Assembly: GCF_036655075.1 (NCBI RefSeq)
Contig: NZ_JAVVQU010000009.1
Span: 1-64,000 of the forward strand
Direction: 5' to 3'
Source of the DNA: Holtiella sp036655075
GTDB taxonomy: Bacteria; Bacillota; Clostridia; Lachnospirales; Cellulosilyticaceae
DNA: 64,000 nt
Both the position numbers and the translations under genes were made by a program. A model generated the notes under the pieces. That model did not search any database. It was given only the letters and a program-made list of their open reading frames with translations, and was not told where the DNA came from. Shown here piece by piece: positions 43,024 to 52,211 of this stretch (position 1 is its first letter; every line of letters begins with the position of its first letter).

Positions 43024-43135
43024 GAGAATATAATCATTTAATATTAATTTTATTAGGTAGAGTGTAATAAAAATTAGTATAGATGTTAAAAATAATATAT
43101 AATAGGCTTTGAAGCAATATGGAAGAGGTGACTTA

Positions 43136-45310
43136 ATGTCCAAAAAGGATTATGAAACAATTTACGAAACACGTAAACAAAAAATATTAGAATTTATCGG
43201 ATTACCACAGTATCAACCCCTTAAAATAAAAGAGTTTATGATGTTTTTTCATGTATCACAAGAAGATAGACCTATTTTAGAAAAAATATTAGAAGATCTC
43301 ATTGCCGAAGGTAAACTACTTCGTAATAAAAGAGGTAAATTTGTAGTCCCAAAAACTTTGAATTTAATGACAGGTACTTTTACGGGGCATGCCAAAGGAT
43401 TTGGATTTGTGACAGTAGAGGGTGAGGAAAAAGATATTTTCATCTCAGCAAGCAATGTCAATGGAGCGCTCCATAAGGATACAGTTATGTGCCGCATCAC
43501 AAAACCAGCAGTAGGGGACAAACGCGTTGAAGGTGAAATTATAAAAATTATTGAACGTGGTCCACAATGTATTGTTGGAAGATATGAAGAAAGTCAAAAC
43601 TTTGGGTTTGTCATTGCAGATGAAAACAAATATGCCAGAGACATCTTTATTCCTAAAAAATATTCAAAAGGTGCTGTAACAGGGCATAAAGTACTTGTTG
43701 AAATTATTGACTGGGCAGAGGAAAAGCGCAATCCAGAAGGTAAGATTATATCTATTTTAGGGCATATCAATGACCCAGGAGTAGATATCCTATCTATTAT
43801 CTATCAGTTTGACTTACCAACTGAATTCCCAGAAGAAGTGATGAAAGAGATAGAAGATGTACCAGCTGAAGTCGCAGATAGAGATAAGAAAGGGCGTCTA
43901 GATCTTAGACATGTACCTATGGTAACGATTGATGGGGAAGATGCTAAAGACTTAGATGATGCCATCTCCATTAGAAAGTTAGACAATGGTCACTTTGAAC
44001 TTGGGGTACACATAGCAGACGTGACGCACTATGTACAAGAAAAGTCACCACTAGATAAGGAAGCCCTTGAAAGAGGCACAAGTATTTATCTTGTAGACCG
44101 TGTAATCCCTATGCTTCCTCATAAGTTAAGTAATGGAATCTGTTCCCTTAATGCAGGAGTAGACCGTCTAGCACTAAGTTGCTTAATGGAAGTAGATGCT
44201 AATGGGCATGTACAAGGGCATAAAATTGCAGAGACTGTTATTAAAATTGATGAGCGTATGAGCTACACACAAGTTAAGAAAATTTTGATGGATCATGACG
44301 AAGAGCTTATTACAAGATACAAAGACTTTGTACCAATGTTTGAAACAATGGAAGAGCTTGCAGCAATCTTAAGAGAGAAACGTATAAAAAGAGGTGCTGT
44401 AGACTTTGACTTTGAGGAAACAAAGGTCATTTTAGATAAAGACGGTCATCCAATTGATATCAAGCCTTATGACCGTAACGTAGCGACACGTATTATTGAA
44501 GAGTTTATGTTGCTTTGTAATGAAACCATTGCAGAGGACTACTTCTGGCAAGAAAAGCCTTTTGTATACCGTACCCATGAGGACCCAGATCCAGAAAGGA
44601 TTGCATCTCTCAATGAGTTCTTGACTAACTTTGGTTACAACATGAAGGGGCAAGCAAAGACACATCCAAAAGATATGCAAAAAATCTTAGAGATGATAGA
44701 AGATAAACCAGAAGAAAATATCATTAGTCGTTTATTATTACGTTCTATGAAGCAAGCACGTTACAGCGGGGAATGTACAGGACACTTTGGTCTTGCAGCT
44801 AAGTACTACTGTCATTTTACATCACCTATTAGACGTTATCCAGACCTTCAAATTCACCGTATCATTAAGTACAACTTACATGGTAAGATGCAAGGTGAGA
44901 AAGAACAAAAGATGTTTGACCATGTAGATACTGTTTCTAAACAATCTTCTCTACGTGAAAGAAGAGCAGAAGAGGCAGAGCGTGAAACCATTAAGCTTAA
45001 AAAGGCTGAATATATGGAAGGCTTTGTGGGAGAAGTATTTGATGGTGTTATTACAGGTACTACTTCTTGGGGTGTTTATGTAGAACTTCCAAATACAGTA
45101 GAAGGTTTAGTCCATGTGAGTGAGATGGATGATGACTACTACATTTATGATGAGCCAGGTTTAAGATGGATTGGAGAGCATACTAAGAAAGTTTATAGAC
45201 TAGGTGATCCTGTAAAAGTAGAGGTGTTAAATACCAATCGCCTTACTCGTACAGTAGACTTTAGATTTGTAGATGAGGAATTAGAAGAAGATGTTGAAAT
45301 CAAAAAATAA
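43136..45310 (+). CDS. rnr: Ribonuclease R
   Basis: A 724-residue 3'-5' exoribonuclease that degrades structured RNA. Order: an N-terminal winged helix, cold-shock domains (GHAKGFGFVTVEGEEKDIFI near 83), the RNB catalytic core with DGEDAKDLDDAISI near 266, HFTSPIRRYPDLQIHR, and a C-terminal S1 domain (EVFDGVITGTTSWGVYVELPN near 633). The start is ATG 43136 after GAGGTG; the TTG at 43109 is not supported. The genes smpB and ssrA, which often follow rnr, are not here. Confidence 0.93.
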   Translation: MSKKDYETIYETRKQKILEFIGLPQYQPLKIKEFMMFFHVSQEDRPILEKILEDLIAEGKLLRNKRGKFVVPKTLNLMTGTFTGHAKGFGFVTVEGEEKDIFISASNVNGALHKDTVMCRITKPAVGDKRVEGEIIKIIERGPQCIVGRYEESQNFGFVIADENKYARDIFIPKKYSKGAVTGHKVLVEIIDWAEEKRNPEGKIISILGHINDPGVDILSIIYQFDLPTEFPEEVMKEIEDVPAEVADRDKKGRLDLRHVPMVTIDGEDAKDLDDAISIRKLDNGHFELGVHIADVTHYVQEKSPLDKEALERGTSIYLVDRVIPMLPHKLSNGICSLNAGVDRLALSCLMEVDANGHVQGHKIAETVIKIDERMSYTQVKKILMDHDEELITRYKDFVPMFETMEELAAILREKRIKRGAVDFDFEETKVILDKDGHPIDIKPYDRNVATRIIEEFMLLCNETIAEDYFWQEKPFVYRTHEDPDPERIASLNEFLTNFGYNMKGQAKTHPKDMQKILEMIEDKPEENIISRLLLRSMKQARYSGECTGHFGLAAKYYCHFTSPIRRYPDLQIHRIIKYNLHGKMQGEKEQKMFDHVDTVSKQSSLRERRAEEAERETIKLKKAEYMEGFVGEVFDGVITGTTSWGVYVELPNTVEGLVHVSEMDDDYYIYDEPGLRWIGEHTKKVYRLGDPVKVEVLNTNRLTRTVDFRFVDEELEEDVEIKK

Positions 45311-45337
45311 GAATAGTCTAAAGTGAATAAGCAATGT

Positions 45338-45375
45338 AAAAACGTGCAAAATAGATAGAGTTGCACGTTTTTATT
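45338..45375 (+). terminator. Terminator after rnr
   Basis: AAAACGTGCAA, an 11-nt loop and TTGCACGTTTTT, then ATTTT. Confidence 0.9.
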
Positions 45376-45548
45376 TTGCCTTTTTATGATAAAGAGTTGA
45401 AATGGGTAAAAAAACTTTAATTTAATAACATGAAAAAGGGAAAAAGTTATAATACTAACAAATAAAGAAATAGAAGTGTCATAAAATAAGTGTTACACAA
45501 GACAAAGGTTGGAGTAGCATATAATTTGGAACATTATTCATGAAGTGA

Positions 45549-45577
45549 TTGACTTTATGGAAACCATCTATTAATAT
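45549..45577 (+). promoter_or_regulatory. Promoter of the CUT1 ABC importer operon
   Basis: TTGACT, a 17-bp spacer and TAATAT, about 90 bp before the ATPase gene. Upstream of it, 45376-45548 holds no visible gene. Confidence 0.6.
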
Positions 45578-45598
45578 AAGATACGTATATAAAAAAGA

Positions 45599-45610
45599 TG
45601 ACATATGTCA
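45599..45610 (+). promoter_or_regulatory. Perfect 12-bp palindrome, candidate operator
   Basis: TGACATATGTCA lies about 15-25 bp downstream of the predicted transcription start of the importer operon. The position suits a repressor site. No regulator gene is adjacent, so the protein is unknown. Confidence 0.45.
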
Positions 45611-45668
45611 TGAATTAGCCAATCTAATATGAACTTTAACAACATTATAACAAATGAGGTGCGAATAA

Positions 45669-46712
45669 ATGGGAATTAGATTAGAAAATTTAGTAGTAAA
45701 ATTTGGAGATTTTACTGCTATTAATGACTTAACTATCCAGATTCCAAAAGGTAAGTTAATTTCATTACTTGGACCATCAGGATGTGGAAAGTCTACAACA
45801 CTTTTTACAATTTGTGGAATTCATAAGCCTGCAAGTGGAAAAATCTACTTTGGTGAACGTGATGTAACAGGCCTTGAACCAGAAAAACTAGGTATAGGTC
45901 TTGTATTCCAAAACTATGCACTTTATCCACACATGACAATAAGAGAAAACATTTTATTCCCTCTTAAAAACTTAAAATGGGATAAAGAAGTAGCAGAAAA
46001 ACGTGTTATAGAAGTAGCAAAAATCGTTAAAATTGATGGTTTGTTAGATCGTAAACCAGGTCAACTTTCAGGTGGGCAACAACAACGTGTGGCGATTGCG
46101 CGCGCCCTTGCAAAAAAACCAGAAAATCTCTTACTTGATGAGCCACTTTCAAACTTAGACACAAAGTTAAGAGTAGAAACACGTCAAGAAATTCGTCGTA
46201 TTCAACAAGAAACAGGTGTAACAGCTATTTTTGTAACCCATGATCAAGAAGAAGCTATGAGTATTTCTGACCAAATTATCTTAATGAAAGATGGACGTAT
46301 TCAACAAGTTTCTACACCAACAGAGATTTACATGAATCCATGTAATAAATTTGTGGCCTCATTTATTGGTAGTCCAGCAATGAACTTTATTAGACTTGAC
46401 TTAAACAATGGAACTGCAAAGGTAGATCACTGCGTATTTAATGGACTTCCAACAAATAAAAAATCTGTAGACTTAGGCTTTAGAGCAGAAGATATGGAAG
46501 TAAGTGAAGAGGGATTTGAAACAGTTGTTGAAACTGTTGAAGTTTTAGGTCGTGAAAGACTACTTACCTTAGGATTTAAAGGTGAAACCTTCAAAATGCT
46601 TGTAGACAAAGAGTTTATGATTGAAGAGGGGACAACACTTAAAATAAGACCTAAAGTAGGTAAAGCTTATGTATTTGATACTGAAACAGAGGAGTTCATT
46701 ACAAAATGCTAA
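45669..46712 (+). CDS. ABC importer ATPase, MalK/UgpC/MsmX type
   Basis: A 347-residue ATPase of carbohydrate importers. Walker A GPSGCGKST (near 37), signature LSGGQQQRVAIARAL (near 134) and Walker B LLLDEPLSNLD (near 157) are intact. Residues about 235-347 form the TOBE regulatory domain (LGFRAEDMEVSEE). It is shorter than typical UgpC/MsmX (about 365). It heads an operon with two permeases and a lipoprotein, overlapping the first permease by 7 bp. MsmX-like ATPases can serve several transporters. Confidence 0.9.
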   Translation: MGIRLENLVVKFGDFTAINDLTIQIPKGKLISLLGPSGCGKSTTLFTICGIHKPASGKIYFGERDVTGLEPEKLGIGLVFQNYALYPHMTIRENILFPLKNLKWDKEVAEKRVIEVAKIVKIDGLLDRKPGQLSGGQQQRVAIARALAKKPENLLLDEPLSNLDTKLRVETRQEIRRIQQETGVTAIFVTHDQEEAMSISDQIILMKDGRIQQVSTPTEIYMNPCNKFVASFIGSPAMNFIRLDLNNGTAKVDHCVFNGLPTNKKSVDLGFRAEDMEVSEEGFETVVETVEVLGRERLLTLGFKGETFKMLVDKEFMIEEGTTLKIRPKVGKAYVFDTETEEFITKC

Positions 46713-47584
46713 ACAAAAAAGGAAGTAAAAGTTATAAAGGTTATTTATACTTATTACCAGCCCTTGTGATTTTAGGTGTATTCGTATTTTATCCTATTAT
46801 CAATGCCATTGTATTCAGCTTTGATGAAACAAAAGCAGCAGGTTATTCTTTTGGGTTTGGTAGCTATGGGTATTTATTTAAAGATAAAAGATTTATTCAA
46901 TCGCTTCTTAACACAGTTGTATATGCGGCGATTGTACCTTTATTATCTGTAGGATTAAGTTTAATTCTTGCAAATGCATTAGCAAACTTAAAAAATGAAA
47001 AAATAAAAGGTGTATTCCAAAGTATCTACTTCTTACCTTATGTAACAAGTCTTGTAGCCATTGGTGTTGTATGGTCATGGCTATTCAATAGTCAATATGG
47101 GATTATTAATCACTTATTAGGACTTATAGGGATCAACCCTATTAACTGGCTTTCAGACCCTAATTGGGCTATGCCTGCTTTAGTTATTTTTGCTGTATGG
47201 AAGAGTTTGGCATTCAATACCCTTATTTTAACAACAGGTATTGCATCTATTAATCCACAATATTACCAAGCAGCTAAAATTGACCAAGCGACAAATAGTA
47301 CTATCTTTAGAAAGATTACAATACCATTAGTATCTCCAATTATTCTTTATACTTATATCATTAGTTTAATTGCTGGTTTCAAAGTATATACAGAAGTATT
47401 TGTTCTCTTTAATGGACGTACGCTTAATGGTCGTATATCTACAGTTGTAATGTATATTATTGATAGATTCTACGGGGACCAAGACTTCCCACTTGCCTTT
47501 GCTGCAGCAGTTGTGTTACTTGTTATCATTTTAACAGTAACACTTATCCAAAGAACTATTGCAAGTAATAAAGTTCATTATTAA
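46706..47584 (+). CDS. ABC importer permease, MalF/UgpA type
   Basis: A 292-residue protein with six membrane helices and the coupling EAA-type loop (YYQAAKIDQATNSTIFRKITIPLVSP) that contacts the ATPase. It belongs to the CUT1 sugar-permease family. It overlaps the ATPase gene by 7 bp and is followed after 12 bp by the second permease. Substrate is set by the binding protein: a disaccharide, oligosaccharide or glycerol-3-phosphate. Confidence 0.9.
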   Translation: MLNKKGSKSYKGYLYLLPALVILGVFVFYPIINAIVFSFDETKAAGYSFGFGSYGYLFKDKRFIQSLLNTVVYAAIVPLLSVGLSLILANALANLKNEKIKGVFQSIYFLPYVTSLVAIGVVWSWLFNSQYGIINHLLGLIGINPINWLSDPNWAMPALVIFAVWKSLAFNTLILTTGIASINPQYYQAAKIDQATNSTIFRKITIPLVSPIILYTYIISLIAGFKVYTEVFVLFNGRTLNGRISTVVMYIIDRFYGDQDFPLAFAAAVVLLVIILTVTLIQRTIASNKVHY

Positions 47585-47596
47585 AAGGAGAACGCT

Positions 47597-48424
47597 ATGG
47601 AAAAGAAAATGAACCTAAAAGTAGCACTAAAATATTTTCTACTTACAATCTTTGCTATTGTAACGTTATTTCCATTCTATTGGATGATAGCGTCCTCATT
47701 AAAGTCAGGATTTGAAGTGATTCAAACACCACCTACACTTATTCCAAATGAGTTTATGTGGAACAATTACAGCGTTGCCTTAACAATGGCACCATTTGGC
47801 AGATACTTTATCAATACACTTATTGTCACAGCATTAAGTATTATAAGTTCAGTTATTATTGCCATTTTATCAGCTTTTGCTTTTTCACATCTTGAGTTTA
47901 AAGGGAGAGACTTTATTTTCTCACTTTTTTTAGCTTCTATGATGATTCCAGGAGAAGTACTAATTATTACAAACTTTAAAACAATCTCAGCATTAAGATG
48001 GATGGATACGTACCAAGCCTTAGTAGTACCTTATATGGCAAACGTACTTTATATTTATATGTTAAGAGAATTCTTCTTAAAAATTCCAAAGCAACTTTAC
48101 TTTGCAGCTAAAGTAGATGGTGCAAATGACTGGAAATTCCTATGGCGCATTATAGTGCCAATGGCAAAAGGGTCAATTATTACAATTTGTATACTTGTAG
48201 GGATTAACTCATGGAACTCTTTCTTATGGCCACTTCTTGTAACGAATAAAGAAAGTATGCGTCTACTTTCTAACGGTCTTACAGCATTCCAATCAGATGC
48301 AGGAAATCGTTATGAATTATTAATGGCAGCATCGACTATTATTACATTACCAGTTATGATTGCTTACATTTTCTTACACAAGAAGATTATGAGTGGTATT
48401 TCAGTAGGCGGCGTTAAAGGTTAA
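47597..48424 (+). CDS. ABC importer permease, MalG/UgpE type
   Basis: A 275-residue, six-helix permease with the coupling loop LYFAAKVDGANDWKFLWRIIVPMAKG, typical of the second CUT1 permease. The N-terminal FPFYWMIASSLKS motif is a good family marker. The start follows AAAAGGAG. It pairs with the preceding permease. Confidence 0.9.
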   Translation: MEKKMNLKVALKYFLLTIFAIVTLFPFYWMIASSLKSGFEVIQTPPTLIPNEFMWNNYSVALTMAPFGRYFINTLIVTALSIISSVIIAILSAFAFSHLEFKGRDFIFSLFLASMMIPGEVLIITNFKTISALRWMDTYQALVVPYMANVLYIYMLREFFLKIPKQLYFAAKVDGANDWKFLWRIIVPMAKGSIITICILVGINSWNSFLWPLLVTNKESMRLLSNGLTAFQSDAGNRYELLMAASTIITLPVMIAYIFLHKKIMSGISVGGVKG

Positions 48425-48482
48425 AATTTATATAAAATTATATAAATAGCATTTAAACTAATATTATTATGAGGTGAAACAA

Positions 48483-49838
48483 ATGAAAAGAAAAGTATTC
48501 GCATCTGCTATGGCAGCACTTATGACTGCATCTGCATTAGTAGGATGTTCAAGTGGAACAAATCCAGACGCTGGAAATACAGGAACAGCACCAGTTGTTG
48601 TAGAATTACCAGAGATGACAGGACCTGTAACAGTAGAGTTATGGCACTATATGTCAGGTAAACAACAAGAAACACTTCAAGCAATTGTTGATGAGTTCAA
48701 TGCAACAAATGATATGAACATTACAGTAAGTGCTATACCACAAGGTAAAGTAAATGATATGAATAAAAAAGTAATTGCTGCATCACAATCAAATACGTTG
48801 CCAGCAATTATTAATGTCTATCCTGACCTTGCAACAGGGTTAATTAATGAAGGTAAAATTTATGATATGGGTGCATTCGCTGCTCATCCAGAAGTAGGTA
48901 TTTTACCAGACCTTCAAAATGATTTTGTTGAAGCATTCATTAGTGAAGTAGCTCAATGGGAAGAGGGCAAACTTTATGGTATGCCAATGACAAAATCAAC
49001 AGAAGTTATTTATGTAAATAAAACTTTACTTGAAAAAATCGGTTACACTGTAGAAGATATTCAAGGTATGACAATGGAAAAATTAGCAGAAGTATCAAAA
49101 GCATCTAAAGAACAACTTGGTATCCCAGGATTCGGATTTGATAGTGGTTCAAATGGATTTATATCAACACTTAAAGAAGAGGGTATGAACTTCGTAGAAC
49201 TTGATGGAACAATCAATGTTGACAACGAATGGGTTAGAACATATATGGACTTCTACAAAGAACAAGTTCAAAATGGTTACTTCCGTACACCAGGTGAAGA
49301 CGGTTTCTTATCTGGACCATTCTCCAATCAACAAATGTTAATGTACCAAGGTTCATCTGCAGGTGCATCATTCATTGATACAAATGGTCAATTCGAACTT
49401 GTGGCTGTAGAACCAGCATACTTCGAAGGTAAAGATAAAGCAGTTATCCAACAAGGTGGCTCATTATTTATCACAAATGATGTTTCTTTACAAGAACAAT
49501 ATGGAGCATATGAATTTATTAAATTTGCTACAAACACAGAAAACACAGCAAAATTTGCAGCAGCAACAGGATATCTTCCAGTTCGTAAATCAGCAGCACA
49601 AACAGAAACGATTACAAGTATCTTAGCTGATCCTAATGCAGCATTTGCAACAGTATACCCAGTAGCACAACTTGCATTACAATATGCTTACTACACACCA
49701 GCTATTAACAATGCTCAATCTGCACGTAACACCATTCAAGAAAAATTTGAAGCATACGTAACAGGTAACATTGCAGATATGGATACATTCATTCAAGAGT
49801 CTGTATCAGAAGTTGGTACATCAATCCAAAGACAATAG
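48483..49838 (+). CDS. Solute-binding lipoprotein of the CUT1 importer
   Basis: A 451-residue lipoprotein with signal peptide and lipobox ALVGC (lipidated Cys22). The mature part is a family 1 solute-binding protein (VTVELWHYMSGKQQETLQAIVDEFN, then IPQGKVNDMNKKVIAASQSNTLPAIINVYPD). WHYMSG and NTLPAI-VYP resemble UgpB more than maltose-binding proteins, so glycerol-3-phosphate or its diesters is a reasonable guess, with sugars as the alternative. The start is ATG 48483 after GAGGTG. A terminator follows. Confidence 0.88.
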   Translation: MKRKVFASAMAALMTASALVGCSSGTNPDAGNTGTAPVVVELPEMTGPVTVELWHYMSGKQQETLQAIVDEFNATNDMNITVSAIPQGKVNDMNKKVIAASQSNTLPAIINVYPDLATGLINEGKIYDMGAFAAHPEVGILPDLQNDFVEAFISEVAQWEEGKLYGMPMTKSTEVIYVNKTLLEKIGYTVEDIQGMTMEKLAEVSKASKEQLGIPGFGFDSGSNGFISTLKEEGMNFVELDGTINVDNEWVRTYMDFYKEQVQNGYFRTPGEDGFLSGPFSNQQMLMYQGSSAGASFIDTNGQFELVAVEPAYFEGKDKAVIQQGGSLFITNDVSLQEQYGAYEFIKFATNTENTAKFAAATGYLPVRKSAAQTETITSILADPNAAFATVYPVAQLALQYAYYTPAINNAQSARNTIQEKFEAYVTGNIADMDTFIQESVSEVGTSIQRQ

Positions 49839-49861
49839 TCTTTCATAAAAGTTTAATTGTA

Positions 49862-49892
49862 GAGGGGTTGTCCGAAGGGACAACTCCTTTAT
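49862..49892 (+). terminator. Terminator after the importer operon
   Basis: GAGGGGTTGTCC, GAAG and GGACAACTCCTT, then a short T-rich tail. Confidence 0.85.
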
Positions 49893-50040
49893 TGAGTAAG
49901 AAAGCAAATACTTCCTTATTGAATAATAAACTTTTATAATAGGCATAACATGATTAGGATGCCCTTAATGATACATAGCTTAAAGCTAGCAGAAGAAACT
50001 TAAGTGAAGATGGATATAATAGAATATAGGAGAAATCAAT

Positions 50041-51021
50041 ATGAATAAGACACTTATCGAAGAGATTATTAATAAAATTGAAGCATATGATACAATAGCA
50101 CTTTATAGACATGTCTATCCAGACCCAGATTCTTATGGTGCACAAGTAGCACTTAAAAATATGATTGAAGAAAGTTTCCCGGGAAAAAAGGTATATTTAA
50201 TGGGTAAGCATAATCCAGACTTAGCTTATATTGGTGTAATGGATGACCCAAGTCAAGTGAATATTAACAAGGATTGTTTAGCAATCTTATTAGATATAGG
50301 CGATGCACATCGTGTAGATGATCAAAGTTATTCAGAGTGTGGCTATGTGATTAAGATTGACCATCACCATTCATTTGGTGAAGAGTTTGCAAACCTTGCT
50401 TGGGTAGATATTAATTATCCAGCTACGAGCCTTATGCTCTTAGATTTATTCTTAGAATGTGACAAGCGCTTACAGATTAATAAAGTAGCAAGAGAAGCAC
50501 TTTATATTGGCATTGTAGCTGATACGGGACGATTTGTATATTTAGAGAATCCAACTAATGTGTTTAAGAAGATGGAGCATTTAACATATGACTTAAATAC
50601 AAAACCTCTCTATGCTGCTTTCTATAAACGTAAAATGAATGCAGTTAAGTTTATGGGATACATTTATAGTAACTTTGAAGTACGTGAAAATGGTGTAGCC
50701 GTTCTAAAAATTCCAAAAGAGATTATTGAGCAATATGAAATGGATTATATGGTAGCAGCTAGAATGGTCAATACACTTCAAGATATTGAAGGCGTGATTA
50801 ACTGGCACTTCTTTGCAGAAGTACCTACAACAGGAAAGATTATGTGCGAGTTCCGTTCAATTGGGCCACGTGTCAATGAAATTGCAGCTAAGTATGGTGG
50901 TGGGGGGCACTTCTTAGCAGGTGGTGCTACTATAGACAGCTGGGATACTGTGGAATCTATTATTCAAGACTTTGAAGCAAACTGTGGTGCTTATTTAGCT
51001 GATTATAAAGAAAGTAAATAG
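50041..51021 (+). CDS. nrnA: DHH-family phosphoesterase (nanoRNase/pAp phosphatase type)
   Basis: A 326-residue DHH/DHHA1 enzyme. Motifs: RHVYPDPDSYGAQ (metal motif I), LDIGDAHRVDD (II), IDHHHSFGE (the DHH motif, III), ADTGRF (IV), and YGGGGHFLAGGA (DHHA1, substrate binding). NrnA degrades very short RNAs, including pGpG, and dephosphorylates pAp. Motif I lacks the common HxNPD histidine-asparagine start but keeps the metal Asp residues. It is a single gene after a 200-bp gap. Confidence 0.87.
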   Translation: MNKTLIEEIINKIEAYDTIALYRHVYPDPDSYGAQVALKNMIEESFPGKKVYLMGKHNPDLAYIGVMDDPSQVNINKDCLAILLDIGDAHRVDDQSYSECGYVIKIDHHHSFGEEFANLAWVDINYPATSLMLLDLFLECDKRLQINKVAREALYIGIVADTGRFVYLENPTNVFKKMEHLTYDLNTKPLYAAFYKRKMNAVKFMGYIYSNFEVRENGVAVLKIPKEIIEQYEMDYMVAARMVNTLQDIEGVINWHFFAEVPTTGKIMCEFRSIGPRVNEIAAKYGGGGHFLAGGATIDSWDTVESIIQDFEANCGAYLADYKESK

Positions 51022-51089
51022 AAAATAGCATAAGTTGTTATTGCGAAATGCATAAAAGGTTATACAAAAAGTAGATAAAGCAATTGATA

Positions 51090-51147
51090 AGAGAGCGGGA
51101 TATAAAACTAATGTAACAATTAGTCTTATATTCCGCTCTCTTATTTT
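51090..51147 (+). terminator. Terminator after nrnA
   Basis: A long interrupted stem: AGAGAGCGGGATATAA with TTATATTCCGCTCTCTT, and an inner AACTAAT / ATTAGT, followed by ATTTT. Confidence 0.88.
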
Positions 51148-51170
51148 AGCTGATAGAGGTGAATTAGAGC

Positions 51171-51204
51171 AGCGGTATTTTTTGTGTATAGGAGAAATAC
51201 CGCT
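51171..51204 (+). other. Perfect 10-bp hairpin in the nrnA-murR gap
   Basis: AGCGGTATTT, a 14-nt loop and AAATACCGCT. No T-run. It lies 157 bp before the murR-type gene; no other feature is visible in 51205-51361. Confidence 0.4.
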
Positions 51205-51361
51205 ATGATCCTCATAGATAATAAAAAATTATAAAGATAAAAGTACATCGAGATAAAATAAAATTGAATATTTTGTACAACTATATAAATGTATAAGTTA
51301 CTTTAGTATAATTAGAGTTAACAAATAGAATGACCATTTGAAACAATCATAAGGAGCCATC

Positions 51362-52201
51362 ATGAAACCAGTACGGACTAGGTTAAAAGAGTATAAAAGA
51401 CTTGCAAGTGATAGTGAAAAAGAACTCATTGAATATATTCAAAATCATATGGACCAAGTAGTGAAAATGAGTGTGCATGAGTTGGCTAAAGAAGCTTATA
51501 CCTCTGCATCCACAGTCATACGATTGGTCAAAAAAATTGGATTCAAGGGCTTTAAAGAATTTAAGCAAGATTTAATTGCAGAAATTACATTGAGGGAAAG
51601 TACAAAAATACCTGAACAAAATGAGTTGACCAAGGAGGAAAAAAGTAAGGACATCATAGATAAAATTACATATAGACATATTATCTCTATTGAAGAGACA
51701 AAGAGCCTCATAGACCTAGAAGTATTTGAAACGTGTATTAAGCTCCTAACGCAGGCAGAACAAATCTATATCTTTGGCATAGGGGCCTCTTTTCTAGCAG
51801 CAAAAGATTTGCAGCAGAAAATGATGCGTGTAGGGAAGTTAAGTCTAGCCTTTGAAGACTATCACTTGCAAATTTTGCAAGCACGTAACATGAAGCCCCA
51901 TGATTTAGCCATAGTATTTAGCTATTCAGGACAAACCGAGGAGATGGTGAAGTGTAGTGAACAAATTAAAGAAGTAGGGGCTACACTTATATCTATTACT
52001 CGCTTTGGACAATCTAAAGTAGCCACATTGGCGGACCATAATCTGTATATTGCATCTAATGAACCTTTGAGAAGAAGTGGGGCAATGACATCTAGACTTG
52101 CACAATTGTGTATGGTAGACATGCTTTATTTAGCATATATTAATCATAGTTATGACCAAGCCTATCGAAACATAGGGAAAACACAGTTAGAAAAGGAATA
52201 G
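51362..52201 (+). CDS. murR: MurR/RpiR-family transcriptional regulator
   Basis: A 279-residue regulator. Residues 1-77 form the RpiR helix-turn-helix (MSVHELAKEAYTSASTVIRLVKKIGF), and residues 125-260 form a SIS domain that binds phosphosugars (IYIFGIGASFLAAKDLQQKM, VFSYSGQTEEMV). It opens the MurNAc-recycling cluster, so MurNAc-6-phosphate is the expected ligand. The start follows AAGGAG. It is 10 bp upstream of mupG. Confidence 0.85.
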   Translation: MKPVRTRLKEYKRLASDSEKELIEYIQNHMDQVVKMSVHELAKEAYTSASTVIRLVKKIGFKGFKEFKQDLIAEITLRESTKIPEQNELTKEEKSKDIIDKITYRHIISIEETKSLIDLEVFETCIKLLTQAEQIYIFGIGASFLAAKDLQQKMMRVGKLSLAFEDYHLQILQARNMKPHDLAIVFSYSGQTEEMVKCSEQIKEVGATLISITRFGQSKVATLADHNLYIASNEPLRRSGAMTSRLAQLCMVDMLYLAYINHSYDQAYRNIGKTQLEKE

Positions 52202-52211
52202 GGGAGAAAAG

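Noticed and set aside
45311..45548. Possible smpB or tmRNA gene downstream of rnr
   Set aside because: I looked for them because they often follow rnr. No smpB frame and no tmRNA-like ends are visible.
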